Shown: positions 27,759 through 35,832 of the stretch, one piece after another
Layout of the letters: the number at the start of each line of letters is the position of its first letter
Numbering within the stretch: the first letter of the stretch is position 1
Origin: Collinsella aerofaciens
GTDB lineage: Bacteria; Actinomycetota; Coriobacteriia; Coriobacteriales; Coriobacteriaceae
Assembly (NCBI RefSeq): GCF_902364355.1
Contig: NZ_CABJDK010000005.1
Span: 75,605-139,604 of the forward strand
Reading direction: 5' to 3'
Length of the DNA stretch: 64,000 bases
Notes under the pieces: generated by a model
Database searches by the model: none
The model's input: the letters and a program-made list of their open reading frames with translations, nothing else
Told to the model about the DNA's origin: nothing
Made by a program: the position numbers and the translations under genes

Positions 27759-27881
27759 TGTTTACATACCGTTTAGGCTGATTTCTCTACCGTTTACGAG
27801 ACCTTCGCGCTAAACTTTTAAACAAAAGAGTAAAACATTTAGTAAACAGAACAAAACGAAACATGCGTCTGTTTACTGAAC
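27759..27881 (+). promoter_or_regulatory. AT-rich control region with repeated TAAAC/GTTTA boxes
   Basis: The region before the isomerase gene contains TGTTTACATACCGTTTAG (27759-27776), CGTTTACG (27791), TAAACTTTTAAAC (27811) and a perfect 10-bp inverted repeat AGTAAACAGA (27841-27850) with TCTGTTTACT (27868-27877). The motif TGTTTACTGAAC at 27870-27881 recurs in inverse orientation at 51762-51773 before the second PTS gene. These are candidate operators for the LacI regulator or another sugar regulator shared by both loci. Confidence 0.55.
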
Positions 27882-27903
27882 ATGTGACTAGGGGAGGACG
27901 TAC

Positions 27904-29304
27904 ATGGACAAGATCAAGCTCGGCTTTGTGCCCACGCGCCGCAGTATCTTTAGCGCGCCGGACGCGATCAAGTATCGCGGTCTGACGGCTGATCGCCTGC
28001 GCGAGATCGGCGTCGAGATTGTGGATATCGACGACATCAACGACGAGGGCCTGCTGTTCGACGACAGCCATATCGCGCCTATCGTCGAGGAGTTCCGCGC
28101 CGAGGGCGTCGACGGCATCATGCTCTGCCACGCCAACTTTGGTACCGAGTATGTCTGCGCCCGCCTTGCCCGCGAGCTCGGCTTGCCCGTGCTGCTGTGG
28201 GGTCCGCGCGACGAGCGCCCCGAGCCCGACGGCACCCGTCTGCGCGATAGCCAGTGCGGCCTGTTCGCCACCGGCAAGGTCCTGCGTCGCTTCCAGGTTC
28301 CCTTCACCTACATGACCAACTGCCGTCTGACCGATCCCGAGTTCGAGCGCGGTGTCTGGGACTTTTTGGCCGTGTGCAACGTGGTCAAGACTTTCAAGCA
28401 CACCCGCATCCTGCAGATGGCCACCCGTCCGTTCGATTTCTGGTCGACCATGTGCAACGAGGGCGAGCTGCTCGAGAAGTTCAACATCCAGCTTTCGCCC
28501 ATCCCCATGACCGAGCTTGTCCAGGCCGTGCGCGACGCCCAGGCTGACGAGCAGGCCATGGCAACCATGCTCGCCCACATTGGTGACAGCTTTGAGATCT
28601 GCATCCCCGAGGACAAGGTTCCTGCGGTCGCAGGACTCGCCATTGCCATGAAGCGCCTGGTCGAGAAGTACGGCTGCAACGCCGGCGCCATCCAGTGCTG
28701 GAACGCCCTGCAGGACGAGTTGGGCATTATGCCCTGCGCCGCCAACGCAATCCTCAACGAGATGGGCATCCCCATCGTCTGCGAGACCGACATCCATGGC
28801 GCTATCACCGCGCTGATGGTCGAGGCCGCCGACCTGGGCCGTCACCGCGGCATGTTCGCCGACTGGACCGTGCGTCATCCCGATAACGAGAACGGCGAGC
28901 TGCTGCAGCACTGCGGCCCCTGGCCCTGCAGCTGCGCGGCCGTCAAGCCCAAGCTCACCTATCCGCTGGCCTTCGATCACCCCGGCGCGCTGACGGCCGA
29001 GGCCAAGCACGGCGACCTCACCCTTGCCCGCTTTGACGGCGACAACGGCGAGTACTCGCTGCTGCTGGGCAACGCCCGCGGCATCGACGGCCCGGCCGGC
29101 ATGGGCACCTACCTGTGGGTCGAGGTCGACAACCTCAAGCGCCTCGAGGCCAAGATCGTCGAGGGTCCCTACATCCACCATTGCGTCGCCATTCACGCCA
29201 ACGTGGTGCCGGTGCTCTACGAGGCGTGCAAGTACATCGGCATTGTCCCCGACCTGTACGACCCCATCGAAGAAGACGTCAAAGCTTACCTGCGAGGAGA
29301 GTAG
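27904..29304 (+). CDS. L-fucose/L-arabinose isomerase family protein
   Basis: This 466-residue cytoplasmic protein has the fold signature of the FucI/AraA family: an N-terminal Rossmann-like domain (KLGFVPTRRSIFS, GVDGIMLCHANFGTE), a middle domain (about 170-350; MCNEGELLEKFNI, IQCWNALQDELGIMPCAANAILNEMG, ETDIHGAITALM) and a C-terminal barrel. Acidic metal ligands and late His residues are plausible, but substrate specificity is not evident. Such enzymes interconvert aldoses and ketoses. It heads an operon with split transketolase and an FGGY kinase, so its product is probably phosphorylated and cleaved by those enzymes. It is shorter than typical FucI (about 590). D-apiose, L-arabinose or another pentose are candidates. 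Confidence 0.8.
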   Translation: MDKIKLGFVPTRRSIFSAPDAIKYRGLTADRLREIGVEIVDIDDINDEGLLFDDSHIAPIVEEFRAEGVDGIMLCHANFGTEYVCARLARELGLPVLLWGPRDERPEPDGTRLRDSQCGLFATGKVLRRFQVPFTYMTNCRLTDPEFERGVWDFLAVCNVVKTFKHTRILQMATRPFDFWSTMCNEGELLEKFNIQLSPIPMTELVQAVRDAQADEQAMATMLAHIGDSFEICIPEDKVPAVAGLAIAMKRLVEKYGCNAGAIQCWNALQDELGIMPCAANAILNEMGIPIVCETDIHGAITALMVEAADLGRHRGMFADWTVRHPDNENGELLQHCGPWPCSCAAVKPKLTYPLAFDHPGALTAEAKHGDLTLARFDGDNGEYSLLLGNARGIDGPAGMGTYLWVEVDNLKRLEAKIVEGPYIHHCVAIHANVVPVLYEACKYIGIVPDLYDPIEEDVKAYLRGE

Positions 29305-29306
29305 AA

Positions 29307-30143
29307 ATGGCAACTATCGAAGAGCTTGAGTCCCTGCGTTGGGACCTTCGACGCGATTGCGTCGATATCATCATGGCTGGCGCCGGCGGGCACATCGGCG
29401 GCGACATGTCGGTCATCGATGCGCTGATGACCCTCTACGCCAACCACCTCAACATTTCGCCCGAGACCGTCGACAATCCCAACCGCGATCGCTTCGTGCT
29501 CTCCAAGGGCCACGCCATGGAGGCCTACTACGCGGTGCTCTGCCACGAGGGCTATCTTGACCTTGATGACGTCAAGGCCCGCTTCTCCAAGTTCGGCAGC
29601 CCCTACATCGGCCACCCCAACAACAAGCTCAAGGGCATCGAGATGAACTCGGGCTCGTTGGGTCACGGTCTGCCCGTGGCTGTGGGCATGGCACTTGCCG
29701 GCAAGATGGATGGCCGCGGCTACCGCGTCTACACCATCATGGGCGACGGCGAGCTTGCCGAGGGCTCGGTCTGGGAGGGCGCCATGAGCGGCGGCAATTA
29801 CCAGCTCGATAACCTGTGCGCGCTCGTGGACCGCAACCGCCTGCAGATCAGCGGCAGCACCGAGGACGTCATGAAGCAGGATTCGCAGGAGGAGCGCTGG
29901 GCCGCCTTCGGTTGGAACGTGCTGTCCATTCCGGGCAACGACGTCCAGGCCATCGATGCCGCGCTGACGCTGGCCGCCGAGACCAAGGGTAAGCCCACGG
30001 TCATCATCCTCAACACAGTGAAGGGCTACGGCTCGCCGGTTATGGAGGACAAGGCCGCCTGGCATCATCACCTGCCCAACGATGAGGAATATGCCCAGAT
30101 CATCGCCGATTTCGCTGCCCATAAGGAGGCCATCAATGGCTAA
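29307..30143 (+). CDS. Transketolase, N-terminal (TPP-binding) subunit
   Basis: This 278-residue protein is the first half of a split transketolase. The start is ATGGCAACTATCG after GAGGAGAG, three bases beyond the upstream stop. The segments IIMAGAGGHIGGDMS, LSKGHAMEAYYAVL and GSLGHGLPVAVGMALAGK match the family, and the thiamine-diphosphate/Mg2+ motif is MGDGELAEGSVWEGAM. It must pair with the C-terminal subunit that overlaps it by 8 bp. Together they transfer a two-carbon ketol unit from a ketose phosphate. In operons with an isomerase and FGGY kinase such pairs act in a dedicated sugar pathway; apulose-4-phosphate transketolase is the closest published precedent known to me. Confidence 0.9.
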   Translation: MATIEELESLRWDLRRDCVDIIMAGAGGHIGGDMSVIDALMTLYANHLNISPETVDNPNRDRFVLSKGHAMEAYYAVLCHEGYLDLDDVKARFSKFGSPYIGHPNNKLKGIEMNSGSLGHGLPVAVGMALAGKMDGRGYRVYTIMGDGELAEGSVWEGAMSGGNYQLDNLCALVDRNRLQISGSTEDVMKQDSQEERWAAFGWNVLSIPGNDVQAIDAALTLAAETKGKPTVIILNTVKGYGSPVMEDKAAWHHHLPNDEEYAQIIADFAAHKEAING

Positions 30144-31077
30144 CAAGATCGCCAACCGAAAGGCTATCTGCGACACGCTGCTCGAGGCCGCCGCAACCGA
30201 TAAAGACATCGTCGTCCTGTGCTCCGACTCCCGCGGCTCTGCATCGCTCACGCCGTTCTTTGACCAGTATCCCCAGCAGTCCGTTGAGGTCGGCATTGCC
30301 GAGCAGGACCTGGTGAGCATCGCCGCCGGCATGGCCTCGTGCGGCAAGAAGGCCTGGGCCGCCTCGCCGGCGTCCTTTGTGACCACGCGCTCGTATGAGC
30401 AGTGCAAGGTCGACGTTTCGTACTCCAACACCAACGTCAAGCTCATCGGCATCTCGGGCGGCGTGTCCTACGGCGCCTTAGGCATGAGCCATCACTCCGC
30501 GCAGGATATCGCCGCCATGAGCGCGATTCCCAACATGCGCGTGTATCTGCCGAGCGATCGCTTCCAGACCGCCGAGCTCGTGCGTGCCCTGGTCGCCGAC
30601 AACAAGCCGGCCTACATCCGCGTGGGCCGCAACCCGGTGGAGGACGTGTACACTGAGGACGAGTGCCCGTTCCAGATGGATCGCGCCACCTGGGTGCGCC
30701 GCGGCACCGATGTGACGATTGTCGCCACCGGTGAGATGGTCCGCCATGCCGTGGACGCCGCCGATCTGCTGGCCGAGCAGGGCATCTCGGCAACGGTGCT
30801 CGATATGTACTGCGTCAAGCCGCTCGATGCCGAGGCCGTGATCGAGGCCGCCGGTGCCACGCGCGCCGTCGTGACCGTCGAGGAGCACAGCCCCTTCGGT
30901 GGCCTGGGTTCCATGGTCGCGCAGGTCGTGGGCGAGCATTGCCCGCGTCCGGTCAAGTGCCTGAGCCTGCCCGATGCGCCGGTCATCACCGGCACGAGTC
31001 CCGAGGTCTTTGCGCACTACGGCCTGACGGGTGCCGGAATCGCGCAGACCGTCGCCGAGTTCTTGCCCGCAGAGTAA
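30136..31077 (+). CDS. Transketolase, C-terminal subunit
   Basis: This 313-residue protein is the second half of the split transketolase, covering the pyrimidine-binding domain (about 5-165; VVLCSDSRGSASLTPFF, VEVGIAEQDLVSIAAGMA with the catalytic Glu, LGMSHHSAQDIAAM) and the C-terminal domain (about 185-310; VTIVATGEMVRHAVDAADLL, VVTVEEHSPFGGLG). It starts after AAGGAGG inside the last codons of the N-terminal subunit gene. A short palindrome follows, then the FGGY kinase gene. The enzyme is active only as a complex with the upstream subunit. Confidence 0.9.
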   Translation: MANKIANRKAICDTLLEAAATDKDIVVLCSDSRGSASLTPFFDQYPQQSVEVGIAEQDLVSIAAGMASCGKKAWAASPASFVTTRSYEQCKVDVSYSNTNVKLIGISGGVSYGALGMSHHSAQDIAAMSAIPNMRVYLPSDRFQTAELVRALVADNKPAYIRVGRNPVEDVYTEDECPFQMDRATWVRRGTDVTIVATGEMVRHAVDAADLLAEQGISATVLDMYCVKPLDAEAVIEAAGATRAVVTVEEHSPFGGLGSMVAQVVGEHCPRPVKCLSLPDAPVITGTSPEVFAHYGLTGAGIAQTVAEFLPAE

Positions 31078-31080
31078 CTG

Positions 31081-31120
31081 GAATGTGACAAAGGGACCGC
31101 CCCTTTGTCACATTCGTTTT
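31081..31120. repeat. Perfect palindrome between transketolase and kinase genes
   Basis: GAATGTGACAAAGGG (31081-31095) is perfectly inverted at 31101-31115 and followed by GTTTT. It could be a partial terminator or a processed hairpin that changes the expression of the kinase relative to upstream genes. It is also a member of the AAAGGG-cored palindromes that recur in the window. Confidence 0.65.
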
Positions 31121-31133
31121 GAAAGGGGTGGCC

Positions 31134-32624
31134 ATGGGCCGCTACATCATCGGAATCGATCAATCCACGCAGGGCACCAAGGCGCTGCTGGTGGACGAGG
31201 GCGGCCATTTGATTCATCGTGCCGATCGCCCGCATCGCCAGATTGTCAACGAGGCCGGCTGGGTGAGCCATGATCCGACCGAGATTGCCGCCAACGTGCT
31301 GGCCGTGGCGCGTGCCGTGGTGGAGGAGACCGGGGTCGATCCAGCAGATATCGCCGGCATTGGCATCTCCAACCAGCGCGAGACCACCGTTGCCTGGAGT
31401 CGCACGACGGGCGAGCCGCTGTGCGACGCCGTGGTGTGGCAGTGCGCCCGCGCCCGCGAGCTGTGCGACGAGCTTGCTGCGCGCGAAGGCGTGGCCGAGC
31501 TGGTGCGTGACACGACGGGTCTGGTGCTCTCGCCCTACTATCCGGCGGGCAAGATGGCTTGGATCCTCGCGAACGTTCCGGCGGCTGCCGAGGCTGCGGC
31601 GGCAGGCGAGCTGTGTCTGGGCACCATCGACGCCTGGGTGGTCTGGACGCTCACGGGCGGTGCGGAGTTCCGCTGCGACTGGTCCAATGCCAGCCGCACG
31701 CAGCTCTTCGACCTGCGCCGTGGCTGTTGGAGCGAGCCGGTGTGCGAGGCTTTTGGCATCGATCCGGCCTGCCTGCCGCAGGTGACCGACTCCGACGGTC
31801 TCTTTGGCACAACGGACCTGGGCGGCTTTTTGCCGGCGCCCGTGCCCATTCACGGCGTGCTGGGCGACAGCCATGCGGCCCTGTTTGCGCAGGGTTGCCA
31901 CAGCCGCGGCATGGCCAAAGCGACCTATGGCACCGGCAGCTCGGTCATGATGAATGTCGGCAACGAGTTTGTCGCCAGCTCGCACGGGCTTTCGAGCTCG
32001 CTTGCGTGGCGTATGCATGGCGTGACCGAGTATGTGCTCGAGGGCAACGTGAGCTACGCCGGCGCCGTCAAGACCTGGCTGCGCGACGATCTGGAGCTCA
32101 TCAACAACCCCGAGGAGGTCACCGACCTGTGCTACGCCGCCAATCCGGCGAGCCGCGTCTACTTTGTGCCGGCGTTTACCGGTCTGGGTGCGCCGCACTG
32201 GGCGAGCGATGCCGAGGGTTGCGTCTTTGGCATGACGCGCACCACGGGCCGCGCGGAGTTCGTGAAGGCCGCCGATGAGTCGATCGCCTATCAGATCTTC
32301 GACGTCATCGATGCGATGGTCGAGGATTCGGGCGCGGCGCTGGCCGAGCTTCGTGTTGACGGCGGTCCCACGCGCGACGCGTACCTGATGCAGTTTGAGA
32401 GCGACCTGGTCGGCTCGCCCATCCGCATTGCGAGCAACGACGAGATGAGCGGTCTGGGCGCGGCTTGGGCCTGCGGCATTGCGCTGGGCATGTACGCGCG
32501 CGATGTCGTCGACGTCTATGGCGCCCGCGGCATCGTGGAGCCTGCCATGCCTGCCGACGAGCGAGCCAAAAAGATCGCCGGCTGGCGTCACGCCGTCGAC
32601 GCGACCATCGCTTACACTGCCTAG
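31134..32624 (+). CDS. FGGY-family carbohydrate kinase
   Basis: This 496-residue sugar kinase has the FGGY N-terminal domain (IGIDQSTQGTKALLVDE, GIGISNQRETTVAW, WSNASRTQLFDL) and C-terminal ATP-binding domain (GDSHAALFAQG, KATYGTGSSVMMN, FVPAFTGLGAPHW, ELRVDGGPTRDAYLMQ). The SNQRETTVAW and SNASRT segments resemble glycerol kinases, but the operon context (isomerase, split transketolase) points to a ketopentose or related substrate such as D-apulose or xylulose. It starts at ATGGGCCGC after GAAAGGGG. It acts in the cytoplasm between the isomerase and transketolase steps. Confidence 0.87.
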   Translation: MGRYIIGIDQSTQGTKALLVDEGGHLIHRADRPHRQIVNEAGWVSHDPTEIAANVLAVARAVVEETGVDPADIAGIGISNQRETTVAWSRTTGEPLCDAVVWQCARARELCDELAAREGVAELVRDTTGLVLSPYYPAGKMAWILANVPAAAEAAAAGELCLGTIDAWVVWTLTGGAEFRCDWSNASRTQLFDLRRGCWSEPVCEAFGIDPACLPQVTDSDGLFGTTDLGGFLPAPVPIHGVLGDSHAALFAQGCHSRGMAKATYGTGSSVMMNVGNEFVASSHGLSSSLAWRMHGVTEYVLEGNVSYAGAVKTWLRDDLELINNPEEVTDLCYAANPASRVYFVPAFTGLGAPHWASDAEGCVFGMTRTTGRAEFVKAADESIAYQIFDVIDAMVEDSGAALAELRVDGGPTRDAYLMQFESDLVGSPIRIASNDEMSGLGAAWACGIALGMYARDVVDVYGARGIVEPAMPADERAKKIAGWRHAVDATIAYTA

Positions 32625-32664
32625 GCGGCTGCGCGGCGCCCGCAGGCTATTCCCGGGCAGCTCA

Positions 32665-32738
32665 TTTGGGACGGGGCTTTTTTGACTGGTATGATTGGTG
32701 CGACCATTCGAACCAGCTAAAAGAGCCCCGTCCCAAAT
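32665..32738. repeat. Long inverted repeat before luxS
   Basis: ATTTGGGACGGGGCTTTTTT at 32665-32684 is matched in inverse orientation by the region 32723-32738 (14 bp perfect, TGGGACGGGGCT core). The left arm plus T run could serve as a stop signal for the kinase operon. It belongs to the window's set of intergenic palindromes with a GGGAC core. Confidence 0.6.
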
Positions 32739-32759
32739 TGACTACCGAGAGGAACTGCC

Positions 32760-33248
32760 ATGGAGCGTATCGCAAGTTTTTCCGTTGACCATCTGCTGCT
32801 CGAGCCCGGCGTGTATGTGAGCCGCATCGACCGCGATCCGGCGACCGGCGCCGCCGTCACCACCTTTGATCTGCGCCTGACCACGCCCAACAAGGAGCCG
32901 GTCATGAACACGGCCGAGTGCCACACGATTGAGCATTTGGGCGCGACGTTCCTTCGCAATCATGCCGAGTGGTCGAGCCGCATTGTCTACTTTGGTCCCA
33001 TGGGCTGCCGCACGGGCTTTTACCTGGTTGTCTTTGGTGAGCTGACGAGCGAGGAAATCTTGCCGCTTGTGCGTGAGCTGTTCGAGTTTGTTGCTGGCTT
33101 TGAGGGCGATATCCCCGGCGCTGCTCCCGAGGAGTGCGGCAACTACCTGGACCAGAACCTCCCCATGGCCAACTGGCTTGCGCGTCGTTATCTCGACCGC
33201 GACCTGGCCGATATCGACGAGAAGCACCTGCACTATCAGCAGGCATAG
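32760..33248 (+). CDS. luxS: S-ribosylhomocysteine lyase (LuxS)
   Basis: This 162-residue protein is full length for LuxS, which cleaves S-ribosylhomocysteine to homocysteine and DPD, the precursor of autoinducer-2. The metal ligands are His55 and His59 in CHTIEHLGATFLRNH and Cys126 in PEECGNY. Glu58 and Cys83 (MGCRTGFYL) are the catalytic acid/base residues. The ribosome-binding site is GAGAGGAA. It lies between a sugar operon and a sugar antiterminator, but its own palindrome-flanked position suggests separate transcription. The reaction is part of the activated methyl cycle. Confidence 0.97.
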   Translation: MERIASFSVDHLLLEPGVYVSRIDRDPATGAAVTTFDLRLTTPNKEPVMNTAECHTIEHLGATFLRNHAEWSSRIVYFGPMGCRTGFYLVVFGELTSEEILPLVRELFEFVAGFEGDIPGAAPEECGNYLDQNLPMANWLARRYLDRDLADIDEKHLHYQQA

Positions 33249-33283
33249 GGCCGCCCTCTGCCTCCAAACCGTTCACACGGAGA

Positions 33284-33437
33284 TATCGACCGTTTAACTG
33301 TTTAGAAGTGTTTATTCGAGGTCATTAGCACTAGCTCGCTTAAACTAGTCCTCAGAGTGATATTCAGGCAAGGCTCCTGAAGCAGCATCTGTCGACATTG
33401 ATTGTCGGATTCTGCTTCGGGAGCCTTGTTCTGTTTA
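33284..33437 (+). promoter_or_regulatory. Antiterminator-type leader before the PRD gene
   Basis: After GTTTA-rich sequence (33291-33305) comes a 17-bp stem with one G-U pair (33369-33385 with 33412-33428) followed by TTCTGTTT, which has the form of an intrinsic terminator ahead of the coding start. The CAGGCAAGGC segment at 33366-33375 overlaps its 5' arm and resembles the 3' half of a ribonucleic antiterminator site. This suggests that the BglG/LicT-type protein encoded next controls its own operon. Confidence 0.55.
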
Positions 33438-33448
33438 GGGGGGGACAC

Positions 33449-34288
33449 ATGGAAATTGTTAAACGAATTAATACCAGCGCTGTCCTCTGCGTCGATGGAA
33501 ATGGCAGACAGTTGGTTGCATTCGGCCGTGGTCTGGGGTTTAAGAATGTCGGAGACGAGGTCCCTCTTTCGGAGATTCAACGAACGTTTTATAACGTTAG
33601 CTCTCGCTACATCGCTCTCGTTGACGAGGTCCCCGACGAGCTTCTCGAGCTTACCTCGGATGTTATTGATATGTCGACAGGTTTGCTGTCTTATGAGGTG
33701 AGCCCTAATTTGCCGTTTATCCTTGCGGACCATATCGCGTATGCGGTTAAGCGTAAAGAGCAAAATATCGTTGTCCGCATGCCTTTATCGTTTGATGTCC
33801 GCCAACAATATCCCGTCGAATTTAGAATCGGCGAGTATGCACTTAAGATAATCAGGAAACGTCTTAACGTTAGGCTTCCAGCTCATGAGGCAGTTGGAAT
33901 TGCCATGGCGTTTATCAATAACATGGCCGATTCGGACTCATGCGAAGTAGTTAAAGAGTTTAGCGCGGATATCTACGATCGTGTTCTGGAGGAGTCAACC
34001 GTTGCTGTTGAAAATCGGCTTGGCATTCAAGTTGATCGGGAAGGTTTCGATTACGCAAGGTTCGCAACCCATCTTCAGTACTTATTCAATAGGTTGAACT
34101 CTGGCGAAAGCATCGTGAGCGACAACCGCAAGATGTACCTCTCGCTCAAAAAAGAATATCCGGTGGCATCAATGTGCGCCGATGATATTGCTTCTGTTCT
34201 CAGCCGACTGACGGGGCGGGAACTTATAGACGAAGAAAGACTCTACCTCATGATGCACATCAATCGAATTGCATCGAAAACAAGGTAA
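33449..34288 (+). CDS. BglG/LicT-family transcriptional antiterminator
   Basis: This 279-residue protein starts MEIVKRINTSAVLCVDGNGR. The CAT RNA-binding domain (about 1-58) ends in a typical GLGFKNVGDEV. Two PTS regulation domains follow, PRD1 about 65-170 with IADHIAYAV-type His (LADHIAYAVKR) and LPAHEAVGIAMAFINN, and PRD2 about 172-279 with FATHLQYLFNRL and MMHINRI. When the sugar is present the PTS dephosphorylates it and it blocks a leader terminator. The next gene is a PTS EIIBC, its likely partner. Base composition is visibly more AT-rich than in flanking genes, suggesting acquisition of this block. Confidence 0.92.
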   Translation: MEIVKRINTSAVLCVDGNGRQLVAFGRGLGFKNVGDEVPLSEIQRTFYNVSSRYIALVDEVPDELLELTSDVIDMSTGLLSYEVSPNLPFILADHIAYAVKRKEQNIVVRMPLSFDVRQQYPVEFRIGEYALKIIRKRLNVRLPAHEAVGIAMAFINNMADSDSCEVVKEFSADIYDRVLEESTVAVENRLGIQVDREGFDYARFATHLQYLFNRLNSGESIVSDNRKMYLSLKKEYPVASMCADDIASVLSRLTGRELIDEERLYLMMHINRIASKTR

Positions 34289-34356
34289 TTAGTTGGCAAA
34301 GGCGCGCGCTTTGCTGATGGTTACATATAAAACTCAACATGGGAGAAATGGTATTT

Positions 34357-35727
34357 ATGGCAGATACAACCAAGCTCGCTGCCGAGATTCTCGAGATGGT
34401 GGGCGGCGCAGACAACGTTACATTTGTAGCTCACTGCATGACTCGTTTAAGGTTCAACCTTAAGGACGAAAGCATCGTAGACGATGCAAAAGTCAAGGCG
34501 ATTGATGGCGTGATCGACATTCGCCATTCCGCGGGGCAATATCAGGCGATTGTGGGACCTAAGGTCGATAAGGTCTATGAAATCGTTGCCAAGGAAACCG
34601 GGATTGATGCCGGAGATTCCGAGGCAAGCGAAGGAGAGACTAAGGGCTTTCTGGGAAAGCTAATGAAGCTCATCAGCGGCATCATGATGCCCGTTCTTCC
34701 TGCCTTGATCGCATGCGGAATGATAAACGCCGTCCTTAGTATTCTGACGACGGCGGGTGCTGTTTCCGCCGAGAGCGGAATATACACTCTGCTGTACGGC
34801 ATGGGAAATGCCTGCATGTATTTTCTGCCCGTTCTTGTCGGATCATCTGCTGCTCAGTTCTTTGGAACCGATCGATATATCGGTGCGGTACTCGGTGCAA
34901 TCCTGATTTATCCGACTTTCGTTGCTGCGGCCGGAGCGGGCGATGCGCTGGATTTGCTCGGCATGAAGTTCACAATGGTGAGCTATTCCTCCACGGTGTT
35001 TCCTGCTATCGTGGCGGCTTGGTTCGCATCCGTTCTTAATAAGTGGCTGCGGGCGGTTCTTCCCGATGTTGTGGCATTTGCGCTCGTCCCGTTCCTGACG
35101 GTTGCTGTTGCCGCCCCCGTCTCGCTCCTTGTGATCGGCCCCGTTATTCAGCAGGCGAGCTCTTTGCTTGCGACTGCAGTGCTGGCGGTCTATCAGTTCA
35201 GCCCCGTCCTTTGCGGCGTTATTCTCGGGCCGATATTCGGTCTCGTTATGATCCCCCTTGGACTCCATTGGGCCCTGATCGTGCTTTCCATCAACAATAT
35301 TATGACCGTCGGCTCCGATCCTATCCTTGGACTTCTCTGCTGCAGCATGGGTGTTGTCGGCGCTTGTTTGGCGTTTGCCCTCCGCTCGAAGGACCCGAGT
35401 GAAAAGAGTCTTGGGTTCAGCTGTGCCATTACGGGCTTTTTCGGGATTACGGAACCGGCGCTGTACGGCATCATCTTGGAGCACAAGAAGATCATTATCG
35501 CTTCCATGGTCGCCGGAGCAATCAGTGCTGTTATCCCGGCGATTTTCAACACCTGTACGTTCGTTATGACGTCGAGCGGCATTTTTAGCTTCCCCGGTTA
35601 TATGGATCCTTCTGGTGATATGAGCAGCCTCATCGGCGCAATTCTTTGCAATGTCGTCGGTTTAATTCTTAACTTCGTTCTCGTTTACATCCTGTATCGC
35701 CCTGATGAAGAGGCGGTAGTGGAGTAG
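34357..35727 (+). CDS. PTS EIIBC permease, beta-glucoside/sucrose-trehalose type
   Basis: This 456-residue sugar permease has an N-terminal EIIB domain (about 1-85) with phospho-acceptor Cys27 in HCMTRLRFNLKDE and an EIIC membrane domain (about 110-450) with GIMMPVLPALIACGMINAV and the substrate-loop segment FFGITEPALYGIIL. No EIIA domain is attached, so phosphate must come from another EIIA. The start at 34357 has GGGAGAA nine bases before it. It phosphorylates a disaccharide or glucoside during uptake. The PRD antiterminator upstream and GH1 phospho-glucosidase downstream fit a beta-glucoside substrate. Confidence 0.92.
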   Translation: MADTTKLAAEILEMVGGADNVTFVAHCMTRLRFNLKDESIVDDAKVKAIDGVIDIRHSAGQYQAIVGPKVDKVYEIVAKETGIDAGDSEASEGETKGFLGKLMKLISGIMMPVLPALIACGMINAVLSILTTAGAVSAESGIYTLLYGMGNACMYFLPVLVGSSAAQFFGTDRYIGAVLGAILIYPTFVAAAGAGDALDLLGMKFTMVSYSSTVFPAIVAAWFASVLNKWLRAVLPDVVAFALVPFLTVAVAAPVSLLVIGPVIQQASSLLATAVLAVYQFSPVLCGVILGPIFGLVMIPLGLHWALIVLSINNIMTVGSDPILGLLCCSMGVVGACLAFALRSKDPSEKSLGFSCAITGFFGITEPALYGIILEHKKIIIASMVAGAISAVIPAIFNTCTFVMTSSGIFSFPGYMDPSGDMSSLIGAILCNVVGLILNFVLVYILYRPDEEAVVE

Positions 35728-35777
35728 ACAATTATTCGGGATGTAAGCTGCCGAAAACCCCGCGGCAGATTGCATGT

Positions 35778-35820
35778 GGTGGGCTTGCCGTTGATTCACG
35801 CGAGCCCACCCTCATTTTTG
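35778..35820 (+). terminator. Terminator-like hairpin between PTS and esterase genes
   Basis: GGTGGGCT (35778-35785) pairs with AGCCCACC (35803-35810) and is followed by CTCATTTTT. It may reduce expression of the downstream esterase or act as a second attenuation site. Confidence 0.65.
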
Positions 35821-35832
35821 GAGTGACTAGCT

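Noticed and set aside
27787..29313. Minus-strand frame opposite the isomerase gene
   Set aside because: No domain, no ribosome-binding site, and it would cover the isomerase control region.
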